From NCBI RefSeq assembly GCF_900107585.1, contig NZ_FNQM01000017.1:1-64000 (forward strand): a DNA stretch of 64,000 bases, read 5' to 3'. Numbering within the stretch: the first letter of the stretch is position 1; each line of letters begins with the position of its first letter. The translations under genes were made by a program, and so were the position numbers. The notes below the pieces were generated by a model, which worked only from the letters and a program-made list of their open reading frames with translations, ran no database searches and was not told the DNA's origin. Below are positions 34,932 to 43,670 of this stretch, in pieces. This stretch comes from Rubrimonas cliftonensis. Lineage in GTDB: Bacteria; Pseudomonadota; Alphaproteobacteria; Rhodobacterales; Rhodobacteraceae.

Positions 34932-35773
34932 GCGGCCGCATGCTCGCCCGCGCCGCAGCCGCAGGCGCCATGGTCGCGGTCGCGGCTGTCGCCGCGGCGC
35001 AGGAGCGGCTGGTGATCGCCGGGCCGGGCGTTACCGAGATCGTCTTCGCCCTTGGGGCCGGCGCGCGCGTCGTCGGCGTGGACGCGCTCTCCACCCACCC
35101 GCCCGAGGCCGACGCGCTGCCGGACGTCGGGTACTTCCGCCGCCTGTCGGCCGAGGGTCTGCTCTCGCTGTCGCCCGACATGGTGCTCGCTGCCGAGAGC
35201 GCGGGCCCGCACGAGATCCTCGCGCAGCTGGGCGCCGCCGGCGTCGGCGTGGCGCGCATACCGGACGCCGACGACCCCGACGGCGTGCCGGCGCGCATCG
35301 ACGCGGTCGCGACGGCGATCGGGACGCAGGCCGCCGCCGGTCCGCTGATCGCCGACTATCGCCGCCGCCTCGCGCAGGCCCGCGCCGCCGTCGCGGCCCG
35401 CCCCGGCGGCGCGCGGGCGCTGTTCGTGCTCGGCATGCAGGGCGGCGCCCCGGTCGTCGCCGGCGCCGGCACGGTCGCCGACGCGATGATCCGCGAAGCC
35501 GGCGCCGTGAACGCCGCGGACGGCTTCGAGGGGTTTCGGCCGATGTCGCCCGAGGCGCTCGTCGGCGCCCGGCCGGACGTTGTGCTGATGCTGCCGGAGC
35601 GGCTTAAGGCTGTCGGCGGCGCGCGTGCGCTCCTCGCCGAGCCGGGCTTCGGCGCGACGCCCGCCGGCCGCGAGGGTCGCGTGGCGACGATGGAGGCCGG
35701 GCTCCTGCTGCGGCTCGGGCCGCGCAGCGCCGACGCCGTCGCGCAACTGGCCGAGCTGCTCGCTCCGCGCTGA
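34928..35773 (+). CDS. HmuT-like haem-binding protein without its own permease
   Basis: 281 residues with a signal peptide ending AAAQE. It is a close paralogue of HmuT: VIAGPGVTEIVFALGAGARVVG then STHPPEADALPDVGYFRRLSAE. The cognate permease and ATPase genes are absent; the next genes lie on the other strand. It may deliver haem or an iron chelate to HmuUV encoded 19 kb away, or serve the neighbouring receptor. Translation is coupled to the DUF2218 gene. Confidence 0.85.
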   Translation: MSGRMLARAAAAGAMVAVAAVAAAQERLVIAGPGVTEIVFALGAGARVVGVDALSTHPPEADALPDVGYFRRLSAEGLLSLSPDMVLAAESAGPHEILAQLGAAGVGVARIPDADDPDGVPARIDAVATAIGTQAAAGPLIADYRRRLAQARAAVAARPGGARALFVLGMQGGAPVVAGAGTVADAMIREAGAVNAADGFEGFRPMSPEALVGARPDVVLMLPERLKAVGGARALLAEPGFGATPAGREGRVATMEAGLLLRLGPRSADAVAQLAELLAPR

Positions 35774-35797
35774 GCGCGACGCCGCCGATCCGCCCTG

Positions 35798-35974
35798 TCA
35801 GGGGGTTCTGCGCATCGCCACCGCCGCCAGCAGCGGCGCGCCGACCATCAGCGCCGCCACGACGTCCACGCCGCCGTCGAACAGCAGCGCCGCCACGAGC
35901 CCGGCGAGGCTCACGAGGAAAACCTGGATTGGGCCCCTGTAGACAGTCCGGCGGCTCGTGCGTCGCCCCTTCAT
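35798..35974 (-). CDS. Small two-helix membrane protein
   Basis: 58 residues: basic N-terminus (MKGRRTSRRTVYR), then two hydrophobic stretches (VFLVSLAGLVAALLF and VVAALMVGAPLLAAVAM). Its ATG overlaps the PepSY gene stop (ATGA), so it should be co-translated. No family is recognised. The placement suggests an accessory subunit of the PepSY membrane protein. Confidence 0.6.
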   Translation of the reverse strand: MKGRRTSRRTVYRGPIQVFLVSLAGLVAALLFDGGVDVVAALMVGAPLLAAVAMRRTP

Positions 35975-37086
35975 GTGGCCTTCGCCCGCGGCTCGCGGTC
36001 CACGCGTCGGCCGCGCTTCGCGACCCAGATGTAGAGACCGCTGCCGAGGATGACGATCGTCGCGAGGTTCAGAAGCGCCCAGACGATCTTGAGCGGCAGA
36101 CCGCCGTAGTCGCCGAAGTGCAGCGGCCGGGAGAGCGCGAGCGCCTTCATGTACCAGGGCATGTCCCTGAGGCCTTCGACGCGACCGCTCGCGGCGTGGA
36201 TCAGGACCGGGGCGATGACGTGCTCGGTCAGCGGCGTGCGTCCGTGCAGGAAGATCGCGTAATGCGCCTCGGTCGAATAGGCGCTGCCGGGAAAGGCGAC
36301 GAACTGGAGCGCCATGTCGGGAGCCGCGGCGACCGCCGCCGTGACCGCGGCGTCGAGCGACGCTCCGGCGCCGGGCGCGCCGCCGCCGGCGCCCTCGACA
36401 AGGTCGGCCAGCGCCGTCTCGCGCCAGTAGCCGATGACGGGTCGCTCCAGCGCGTTGACGACGCCTGTCAGCCCGACCACCAGCGTCCAGGCCACCGCGA
36501 CGGCGCCGAGAAAGTTGTGTCGGTCCAGCCAGGCCGTGCGCGCCGAATTCGCCGAGCGGATCGCGCCGAAATCGCGCGTTCCGATGAAAGGCCCGTAGAT
36601 CGGGATGCCGGAGACGATCGCGACGGCGAACAGAAATCCCATCGTAGCGAGAAACAGCATGCCCGGCAGGCCGAGGAACATGTCGGTGTGAAGCTGCAGC
36701 AGGAAATGCATGACTCCTTCGCCGACGTCGGCCGGCGGCACGAGCGCGCCGCTCGTGCGGTCGAAGGACGCGAAGTGCAGCGCGCCCGCGTCGGCGGGCG
36801 ATGCGCCGGTGGTGACGTTCACCACCGGACGATCGACATCGAAGCTCATGAACACCGGGACGTCGCCGGGCCGCCTCTCGAGCGCGATCCGCAGGATCAT
36901 GTCGAGATCGAGCAGGGCTCCGTCCGGATTGGCGGGGCGCCAGGCGTCGGGGTTGAGCGCCGCGTCGATCTCGTCGTGAAAAATAAGGGGCAGCCCGGTC
37001 AGGCACAGCATCAGCAGGAATGCGGTGCAGACCAGACTGCTCCACCTGTGGACCCACAGCCATCGACGCAGCGCGACGGGCCGCAC
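35971..37086 (-). CDS. PepSY-associated membrane protein 2
   Basis: 371 residues with about four membrane helices. Starts RRWLWVHRWSSLVCTAFLLML with the HRW motif, followed by MHFLLQLHTDMFLGLPG, a central RHNFLGAVAVAWTLVVGLTG helix and LHFGDYGGLPLKIVWALLN near the end, all typical of PepSY_TM proteins that act with ferric-siderophore receptors, perhaps as reductases. It lies 4 bases downstream of receptor 3 on the same strand, so they probably act together. Confidence 0.87.
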   Translation of the reverse strand: MRPVALRRWLWVHRWSSLVCTAFLLMLCLTGLPLIFHDEIDAALNPDAWRPANPDGALLDLDMILRIALERRPGDVPVFMSFDVDRPVVNVTTGASPADAGALHFASFDRTSGALVPPADVGEGVMHFLLQLHTDMFLGLPGMLFLATMGFLFAVAIVSGIPIYGPFIGTRDFGAIRSANSARTAWLDRHNFLGAVAVAWTLVVGLTGVVNALERPVIGYWRETALADLVEGAGGGAPGAGASLDAAVTAAVAAAPDMALQFVAFPGSAYSTEAHYAIFLHGRTPLTEHVIAPVLIHAASGRVEGLRDMPWYMKALALSRPLHFGDYGGLPLKIVWALLNLATIVILGSGLYIWVAKRGRRVDREPRAKAT

Positions 37087-37090
37087 GGGC

Positions 37091-39250
37091 TCAGAACCTC
37101 ACGTTCGCGCTGACGATGAGGGTGCGCGGCGCCCCCTGAACGAGGTAGTTCGCGCCCGGGAAGCCGCCGACCGAAGCCCAGTAGGCCTCGTCGGCGACGT
37201 TCTCGACCCTTGCGCGAAAAGTGACCGCGCGATCGGCGATCACCGTCGCGTAGCTCGCGCCCAGATCGACGCGGACCCAGCTGTCGGCCTCAAATGTGTT
37301 CGCGGCGTTGACGAACTGCTCGCCGGTGTAGATCGCCCGGCCGCCGAGCGTCAGGCCCTCGACGATGGGCACATCCCATTCGACGCCGAGATTGCCCTGA
37401 AAATTTGGCACGCCCACGGCGTCCTTGCCGTCGTTCGCGCCGCCTGTCGTGCGCCTGAGTTCGGCCTCGACAAAAGTGGCGCCGCCGAGGACGCGCAGGC
37501 CGGCGAAGGGCTCGCCGAAGAGCGTCAGCTCCACGCCCCGGTTGCGTTGCTCGCCGTCGGCCGAGAAGATCCCGTTTTCGACCAACGCCTGCTGCTGGGT
37601 GATGGAGAACAGGCTCAGCGTCGCGCCGAAGCGGTCGCCGACATACTTCGCGCCGATCTCGAACTGCTCGCTCACGAAGGGATCGAGCACCTCGCCGGCG
37701 TTCATGATCGGTGCGCCGCCGCTGGACGACGGCGCGACGCGACCCTGTTGCAGCGCCTCGACGTAGTTCGCAAACAGCGAGACGTTCTCGAACGGCTTCA
37801 CCACCAGACCGATCGCCGGGGTGAACGCCGAGCCGTCGATTTCGGACGTCTCGGCGCCGGTATTGGCGTCGAACGCCTCAGTCTTGATCGTCTGATACCG
37901 CCCGCCGAGCGTAAGCAGCACCTTGTCGTCGAAGAACGACAGCGTGTCCGCGAAGGCGATGCTCGCCGTCGTCGTCTTCTCCGTCGTCAGCGGATTCGAG
38001 AGATCGCCGCCGATGAACGCGTCTGTCGGCGGCGGCGGGAAGGCGACGGGATCGTGGAGCGTGCCGGCCGGGAAACCGGCGAAATCCGCGAGCGCGAACG
38101 CATTCTTGAATTCAAGGCGCGTCACGGAGCCAGACAGGACGGCGCGATGACTGATCGGGCCGGTCTCGAAGTCCGCCCGGACGCCGGCGTCGCCCGACAG
38201 CACCGTGTCTTCGCGCGCGTTGTCGAAGCGCGAGGAGGTCAGAACGCCCTCGGCCGTCGCACGGGGGTTCGACAGAACGTTCTCCTCCTCGCCGAGCCGG
38301 AAGCCGCCAGCCAGCCATGTGGTGATTGAATCGTTCAGGTCGAACTCACCGCGCGCGGCGAAGAAGAGCTGACGCTCGTCCGATGACGTCCACGGCTGCG
38401 CGTAGTTTGCATCGGCGTCGGGAGTCTCCGGCACGGCGCCTGTGGGGGTCACCTGCGGCCGTGGACGCTCCAGGCTGTTGTCCTGATACCCGAGGTCGGC
38501 GCTGAAGCGGAAATCCTCACCGTCGTAGTCCACGCCGAGAGAGGCGGCCGCGAGGCTTCGCTCCTCGTCATCGACGGCGGTGTCGCCGACGCGACCGGTC
38601 GCTCCGACCCGCACGCCCCACGCCTCGTTCCCGCCGAAACGGCGCCCGACGTCGATCGTGCCGATGAACTGCCCGTCGCTCTCGAAACCCGTGGTCAGGC
38701 TGTTGATCCCGCCCGACGGCGCGCGCTTCGGCACGAGATTCACGGTGCCGCCTACACCGCTGTTGCCAGGGGCCGCGCCATTGAGGAATGCATTGGCGCC
38801 GCGCAGGACCTCGACCCGCTCGACCAGCGGCGCCGCGACGGTCTGGCGGGGCAGGATGCCATACAGGCCGTTCAGGGTGATGTCGTCCGAGAAGACCGGG
38901 AAGCCGCGGATGACGTAGACTTCCTGGAAGTTGCCGAAGCCGTTCGCGACACGGACGGTTGGATCGTTGAGCAGGACGTCGCCGACGCTCGCAGCCTGCT
39001 GATCCTCGATGAACTCGGCGGTGTACGCGGTCCCGCTAAAGGGCGCATCGCGATAGTCGAGATTGCCGAGCAGTCCCGCCCTCCCGCCCGTGGCGACCTG
39101 ACCGCCTGCGAAGGGTTCGGCGAGTTCCACCTGGGAACCCTCGACCACTATCTGATCGAGCACGATCGGCTGCGCAGCGACGCCGGCGGCTAAACATATG
39201 ACAAAGCCGGAACTGGCGAGAAGTCTCGCCATGCATTCATGTTGGGCCAT
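37091..39250 (-). CDS. TonB-dependent siderophore receptor 3
   Basis: About 719 residues. Signal peptide (MARLLASSGFVICLAAGVAAQ preceded by six residues), TonB-box region VLDQIVVEGS, plug with SVGDVLLNDPTVRVANGFGN, then VYVIRGFPV and ERVEVLRGANAFLNG, and a barrel ending VSANVRF. The NDPTVRV plug form is seen in a subgroup of ferrichrome/catecholate receptors. The start at 39250 follows AGG by 5 bases; ATG 39232 is an alternative. It is the first gene of a three-gene unit with the PepSY protein and the 58-residue protein. Confidence 0.88.
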   Translation of the reverse strand: MAQHECMARLLASSGFVICLAAGVAAQPIVLDQIVVEGSQVELAEPFAGGQVATGGRAGLLGNLDYRDAPFSGTAYTAEFIEDQQAASVGDVLLNDPTVRVANGFGNFQEVYVIRGFPVFSDDITLNGLYGILPRQTVAAPLVERVEVLRGANAFLNGAAPGNSGVGGTVNLVPKRAPSGGINSLTTGFESDGQFIGTIDVGRRFGGNEAWGVRVGATGRVGDTAVDDEERSLAAASLGVDYDGEDFRFSADLGYQDNSLERPRPQVTPTGAVPETPDADANYAQPWTSSDERQLFFAARGEFDLNDSITTWLAGGFRLGEEENVLSNPRATAEGVLTSSRFDNAREDTVLSGDAGVRADFETGPISHRAVLSGSVTRLEFKNAFALADFAGFPAGTLHDPVAFPPPPTDAFIGGDLSNPLTTEKTTTASIAFADTLSFFDDKVLLTLGGRYQTIKTEAFDANTGAETSEIDGSAFTPAIGLVVKPFENVSLFANYVEALQQGRVAPSSSGGAPIMNAGEVLDPFVSEQFEIGAKYVGDRFGATLSLFSITQQQALVENGIFSADGEQRNRGVELTLFGEPFAGLRVLGGATFVEAELRRTTGGANDGKDAVGVPNFQGNLGVEWDVPIVEGLTLGGRAIYTGEQFVNAANTFEADSWVRVDLGASYATVIADRAVTFRARVENVADEAYWASVGGFPGANYLVQGAPRTLIVSANVRF

Positions 39251-39582
39251 GCGCGCCTCATGCCAAGTAGACTGTCTGGATCTGCTGGCTGAGGCCGCCT
39301 CGAGAAGACGAGGCTCGGCTGGCATGCTTGCGATCTTGAAGTGACACGACGCCTTCAGCCTCGTCAAGCGCGCCCGGAGCAAGGCTTGTCAGGGAGACCG
39401 CGATCGGTAAGGCCGATCAGCCGATGCCGGTCGCAGCAAGGATCGGTCGGGCGGCGCAGCATCTATCAAGCCTCCAAGTTCCACTCAGTTCCGATTGCCG
39501 TGACCGGGTGGTCGAGATCGGAGGCGCGGTCGCGCCACGCCCAGCGACCAGTGACCAGCGAAAGACTGGTAATTCTTCCGCC
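39251..39582. other. Intergenic region upstream of receptor 3
   Basis: 332 bases. The first part should hold the receptor 3 promoter on the minus strand. I found no clear Fur-type dyad or gene. The region runs into the repeat at 39583. Confidence 0.4.
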
Positions 39583-39757
39583 CTCGCGCGAATGGCCGGT
39601 TACCACGCTCCGCGGGTCTCCCCGCGACCGACCGATAACGTTAACCCTCTGCCTCCCCGGTCAGGAGGCCGACCGAGGTTGCCCCTGGTCGCCACCTGCG
39701 CGAGCGGCCGGCTACCGCGCTCAGCAGGGTGCCCCGCGACCGGCCGATAACGGGAGG
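39583..39757. repeat. Intergenic repeat array, left flank of the 540-residue gene
   Basis: Contains two CGCGACCG(G/A)CCGATAACG cores. Bases 39640-39757 match 41824-41941 at a constant offset of 2184 with only a handful of mismatches, starting GTTAACC and ending CCGATAACGGGAGG. It forms one side of a direct-repeat bracket around the gene at 39996-41618. Confidence 0.75.
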
Positions 39758-39931
39758 AGCCTCCGCGGCGGTAGCCGGGTCGGACACCAGGCAACGAGCG
39801 GCGGCAGCTGCGCCGACGCCGCTCTTGCTGATGTTGCCCTTGATCAAGCGCATCGCGAGATGTTCCGCTCCCACGCCATGCTCCTGGCGGAGATTCGGAA
39901 TTCGTGAAGCAATCTGCCGTATCGGAACAGA

Positions 39932-39957
39932 CCGGCCGGACTGGCCGGTCCGGCCGG
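39932..39957. promoter_or_regulatory. Perfect 10-bp inverted repeat ahead of the 540-residue gene
   Basis: CCGGCCGGAC at 39932-39941 pairs with GTCCGGCCGG at 39948-39957 around a 6-base loop, 38 bases before the GTG start. It may be an operator, an attenuator hairpin or a terminator of upstream transcription. Confidence 0.4.
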
Positions 39958-39995
39958 ACCGGCTGGGCCATTCCATACCGCAGAAGTGGACCGCC

Positions 39996-41618
39996 GTGAC
40001 CGACAACGTTCTCGACACCGCCTATTTCCACCTGCTGCAGCAGGTGCGCCGCAGATACCCAAACCTGGGCGGGGCGGAAGAGCGGCTGACCGAGATCGCC
40101 TCCCAGGCCCAGCGGCGCTGGCTGTACGAGCGGGCGATGGACGTTCCGGCGCCCATGGCGGCAGGCGTCAACACGGCCATGGGGGGGGCGTTCGTCGCCA
40201 ATTTGATGACCGACAACGCGGTGAAGAAGTGGGCGCGCCTCGCGGTCCTGATGGACGCGATCCAGGGCACACTGCGCCTCGCGGGAGAGGTCAGCCAGGC
40301 GACCATGGAGGAGACCTACCGCCAGGTGGCCTCCGCCGGGAAGGTCGACACCGCGAAGTCGATGATGCAAGAGCGCGTGCGCTACATCGCCGCCGCCATC
40401 GCCGCGCGCCAAGAGGCGGAGCGCAAGCGCCTGGAAGAAGAACTGCTGGGAAAGCATCTGATGACCCAGTACGAAGTTGAGATGAAGTGGGACGAGGAGG
40501 TCATCCTGACCTTCGCCCCCGCCTCCGACAGGCTGATGGCGCACAAGGTCGTGCACGACCGGGAACGCGCCATGACCCAGTTCGTCGAGCAGTACTGCGC
40601 CAAGCTGCACGAGCGCTTCACCACGGCCCTCACTCTCTCCGGCGTCAGTCCGGCGCTGGATACCGTCAACCGGCTGATGGCGGATGGCGATTACAATCAG
40701 CAAGAACGGGCGACGTTCCGCGCGGCGGTAGTGAAGTGTTTCTGCAGCGCCCTGTCCCGGTGCCCGGTCAATGCCTGCCAGATGGTCGGCGAGGACCTGA
40801 AGATGCGGAACAGCGAGTCGCGCGCCGGCTCAGGCTACATCGCCCCGAACACCAGCTCCGGCGTGGTGGAACACATCCTGTGGCACGCCCTGACCAATGC
40901 CCTGCAATGCAGTAGGCAGCAGCCGCTCAACGTCAGCGGGGTCCAAGTCGCCGGCTGGCTGACGGTCGTTCGCACCAACCTGCAGTCAATGTTGACGCTG
41001 GCCATGTCGTCGGTGTCGCAGGAGAACTGGACAAAGAAGAACGCGACCCTGAGCCAGTCCCTCGCCCGCACTCTCAGGCCGGGGGAGGAGCCCAACCTGC
41101 ATCTCCGCCTGCAATCGAAGCTGGAGGCGGAGGCGAAGAATATCGCCGCCCCCGTCGGCAATGACCTCAAGCGCTATGCGACCGTGTTCTTCCTGGCGAT
41201 GGCGCTGCGCGGCCGGATCGCGCATCGGAAGGATCTGGAGCCGCTGGATCTGGGGCCTGCCGAACTGGCGCTGCTGCGGGAGCTGAACATCGTCTCGGCC
41301 GACGCCTCCCGAAAGGATTCCGAGTCCCTGCCGGCCTACATCCCCGACTCCGGCAACGCCGCCCGGTTCGCCGTGACTGCGACGCTGCTGAAGGTCCTCG
41401 CCTCCCGCATGACGCCGTTCAAGCTGGTCTTCGGGGCGGTGCGGCAGGGCGCCTTTCAGGACGTCGATCCTCTGCTGACCGAGGCATTCGCGCAGAACTG
41501 GGCGGAGGCGAAGACGATCCGGTCGGAGGCTGGCGGCTGGATCATCGGATCCCGACACATGGAACGCATGGACGCCTTCCACCGCCGCTTGAACGCTCTG
41601 TCGGGCCGCGCCGGCTGA
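39996..41618 (+). CDS. Unrecognised 540-residue helical protein in a repeat-bracketed module
   Basis: I do not recognise this protein. It begins VTDNVLDTAYFHLLQQVRRR (GTG start at 39996; the frame is open from 39729 but the upstream text is repeat DNA). It has no signal peptide or clear membrane helix and is predicted mostly alpha-helical: a hydrophobic patch at about 45-60 (MAAGVNTAMGGAFVANLM), a charged helix at about 118-150 rich in Glu/Arg (EAERKRLEEELLGKH) and a Cys-containing segment VVKCFCSALSRCPVNACQM near 240-260. The C-terminal third has FFLAMALRGRIAHRKD. It stands alone between direct repeats, like a cargo gene. Confidence 0.75.
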   Translation: MTDNVLDTAYFHLLQQVRRRYPNLGGAEERLTEIASQAQRRWLYERAMDVPAPMAAGVNTAMGGAFVANLMTDNAVKKWARLAVLMDAIQGTLRLAGEVSQATMEETYRQVASAGKVDTAKSMMQERVRYIAAAIAARQEAERKRLEEELLGKHLMTQYEVEMKWDEEVILTFAPASDRLMAHKVVHDRERAMTQFVEQYCAKLHERFTTALTLSGVSPALDTVNRLMADGDYNQQERATFRAAVVKCFCSALSRCPVNACQMVGEDLKMRNSESRAGSGYIAPNTSSGVVEHILWHALTNALQCSRQQPLNVSGVQVAGWLTVVRTNLQSMLTLAMSSVSQENWTKKNATLSQSLARTLRPGEEPNLHLRLQSKLEAEAKNIAAPVGNDLKRYATVFFLAMALRGRIAHRKDLEPLDLGPAELALLRELNIVSADASRKDSESLPAYIPDSGNAARFAVTATLLKVLASRMTPFKLVFGAVRQGAFQDVDPLLTEAFAQNWAEAKTIRSEAGGWIIGSRHMERMDAFHRRLNALSGRAG

Positions 41619-41649
41619 TCCGTTCCTCCGTCGGCGCACGCCTCAGGAT

Positions 41650-41705
41650 CAGCGCGTTGGGTATGACGAACAGCGCCGAGAGGTCGGCCTAGGCCAATCC
41701 GCGCC
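41650..41705 (-). pseudogene. Possible P-type metal ATPase C-terminal scrap
   Basis: Minus-strand reading ADLSALFVIPNALILRR follows an in-frame stop. It resembles the final helix of heavy-metal P-type ATPases, which often ends in VxxNALRLRR. It is only about 18 residues, so chance is possible. Confidence 0.25.
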
Positions 41706-41767
41706 CGGATTGCGAAACACCGCCCCTCCACCCCACGACAGGTGGCTTTTCGGGAGATCTCCGACGT

Positions 41768-41941
41768 ACGCGCGAATGGCTGGTTGTCTAGCCCAGCCGA
41801 CTGATTGGCGACCGGCGGCTTTCGTTAACCCGCAGCCTCGCCGGTCAGGAGGCCGACCGAGGTTGCCCCCGGCCGCTACCTGCGCGAGCGGCCGGCTACC
41901 GCGCTCAGCAGGGTGCCCCGCGACCGGCCGATAACGGGAGG
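41768..41941. repeat. Intergenic repeat, right flank of the 540-residue gene
   Basis: Bases 41824-41941 are the direct copy of 39640-39757. The portion from 41768 matches the same family more loosely (GCGCGAATGGC start, also seen at 39586 and 60329). Confidence 0.75.
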
Positions 41942-42240
41942 AAGCGCCGAGGCCATCGTCGAAGAGGGCGTAGCGGCGCGAGTGGCTTGCTCTGGGGACG
42001 AAGGCCCTTTGAGAGCGCCACGGGGGCGACGGTCCTCATGGCGATGCAGCCGGTTCCGCAGGAAAAAATGTAGGTAGCCAGCCGCCGTCCGCGCCGGGAT
42101 GCGGCGGAGAGCGGACGCAGTTTTAATCTGATAGGTCGGACCTTTCGGTCGCTCCCATCCTCAACGGCTGCGTCAACCTTGCCGTCGGCGCACGGTTTGG
42201 GGCGGCGGTCGCCAGCACACCCACGAGAACTACACTGGAC
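41942..42240. other. Intergenic region without recognised features
   Basis: About 300 bases between the repeat and the arsR operator. No gene or strong hairpin is seen. An AT-richer stretch lies around 42120-42135. Confidence 0.4.
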
Positions 42241-42260
42241 ATAACTATGACACTGGTTAT
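42241..42260. promoter_or_regulatory. ArsR-type operator
   Basis: ATAAC at 42241-42245 and GTTAT at 42256-42260 form an inverted repeat ending 11 bases before the arsR ATG and overlapping the likely -10 region (TTATAT). The position and AT-rich dyad suit autorepression by ArsR, lifted by arsenite. Confidence 0.55.
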
Positions 42261-42271
42261 ATAGTCCCCTC

Positions 42272-42583
42272 ATGCAGGAGCAGGATGTCGCCGACGCGCT
42301 CGCCGCGCTGGGCCACGAGGCCCGGCTCAGGGTCTTTCGCCTTCTGGTCCGGGCCGGGCCGGAGGGGCTGACGGTGGGCGAGATCGGGCGGCATCTGGGG
42401 CTGGCTCCCTCGACGCTGGCGCATCATCTCCGCGCGCTGGTGGGCGCGGGGCTTGTGGGGCAGGAACGGCGGGGACGCGAGACGGTGAACCGGGCCGATT
42501 TCGCGGCGCTGCGCTCGGTGCTGGCTTTTGTCGACAACGAATGCTGCGCGGGCGTGGACCGCACCGCGGACGACGCCGCATGA
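42272..42583 (+). CDS. arsR: ArsR-family arsenite-responsive repressor
   Basis: 103 residues with a winged helix: LTVGEIGRHLGLAPSTLAHHLRALVGAGLV (helix-turn-helix, about 33-62). The vicinal pair Cys91-Cys92 in NECCAG at the C-terminus matches the As(III) site of the Acidithiobacillus-type ArsR (family knowledge) rather than the CxC site within the DNA helix of the plasmid R773 type. It should repress the downstream permease gene until arsenite binds. An inverted repeat lies just upstream. Confidence 0.88.
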   Translation: MQEQDVADALAALGHEARLRVFRLLVRAGPEGLTVGEIGRHLGLAPSTLAHHLRALVGAGLVGQERRGRETVNRADFAALRSVLAFVDNECCAGVDRTADDAA

Positions 42584-42635
42584 CCCGCCTTCCAATCTCG
42601 CCGCCCGGCGGCGCAGGATATCCAAAGGGACAACC

Positions 42636-43670
42636 ATGACCGATCTCGTCCTGGGCGCGCGCCGCCTCGGCCTCGCCGCCGCCGGCCTCGACCGCGTGGT
42701 CGCGGCGATTCTCGCCATTCTTGCGGCGCTGGCGTTGCTCGACCCGCCGCAGGCGGCGGCGGCGGCGCGCTTTGCGGTTGCAGCGCTGCTGGGCGTGGCG
42801 CCCTGGCTGATGCTGTCGGTCGGCATCGCGGCCTATGTCGCCGCCTCCGGCGCCGACAACCTGATCGCGCGCGCCTTCGAGGGGCGCGGGGCGGCGATGG
42901 TCATGACGGCTGCGCTGATGGGGGCGCTGTCGCCGTTCTGCTCCTGCGGGGTGATCCCGCTGATCGCGGCGCTGCTGGCCATGGGGGTGCCGCTGGCGCC
43001 GGTGATGGCGTTCTGGCTGGCCTCGCCGGTGATGGATCCGTCGATGTTCGCGCTGACGGCGGGCGCGCTGGGGATGGAGTTCGCGGTGGCCAAGACGCTG
43101 GCGGCGGTCGGGCTGGGGCTGTTCGGCGGCTTCGGCGTGCTGGCGCTGGGGCGCGGCGGCTGGCTCGCTGATCCGCTGCGGCCGGGCGTCGGCAACGGCG
43201 GCTGCGGTGGCGCGAAGGTTCGCAACCCCAAGCCGCCGGTCTGGGCCTTCTGGCGTGAGGCCGCGCGGCGCGAGAAGTTCGGGCGCGAGGCGCTGAAGTC
43301 CGTCATCTTCCTCGGCAAGTGGCTGACGCTCGCCTTCCTGCTGGAGAGCCTGATGCTCGCCCATGTCCCGGCCGAGATGATCGCCGGGCTGCTGGGCGGC
43401 GACGGGCTGGCGCCGATCGCGCTGGCGACGCTGGTGGGCGTGCCGGCCTATCTGAACGGCTATGCGGCGCTGCCTCTGGTCTCGGGGCTGATCGAGCAGG
43501 GCATGGCGCCGGGGGCGGGCCTCGCCTTCCTCGTGGCCGGCGGCGTGTCGTCGATCCCGGCGGCGATTGCGGTCTGGGCGCTGGCCAAACGCGAAGTGTT
43601 CGCGCTCTATCTCGGCTTCGCCTTCACCGGCTCGCTCGCCGCAGGGCTGATCTTCCAGGCCGTCCAGTGA
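42636..43670 (+). CDS. arsP: ArsP-type permease (UPF0718/DUF318)
   Basis: 344 residues with about eight membrane helices. The marker SPFCSCGVIPLIAALLAMGVP (about 105-125) and the later repeat LVGVPAYLNGYAALPLVSGLIEQGM identify the ArsP/DUF318 permease family. ArsP exports trivalent organoarsenicals; other members have unknown cargo. A hydrophilic Cys-containing loop (NGGCGGAKVRN) lies between the two halves. It follows arsR and overlaps the next gene by 4 bases (GTGA). Confidence 0.82.
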   Translation: MTDLVLGARRLGLAAAGLDRVVAAILAILAALALLDPPQAAAAARFAVAALLGVAPWLMLSVGIAAYVAASGADNLIARAFEGRGAAMVMTAALMGALSPFCSCGVIPLIAALLAMGVPLAPVMAFWLASPVMDPSMFALTAGALGMEFAVAKTLAAVGLGLFGGFGVLALGRGGWLADPLRPGVGNGGCGGAKVRNPKPPVWAFWREAARREKFGREALKSVIFLGKWLTLAFLLESLMLAHVPAEMIAGLLGGDGLAPIALATLVGVPAYLNGYAALPLVSGLIEQGMAPGAGLAFLVAGGVSSIPAAIAVWALAKREVFALYLGFAFTGSLAAGLIFQAVQ

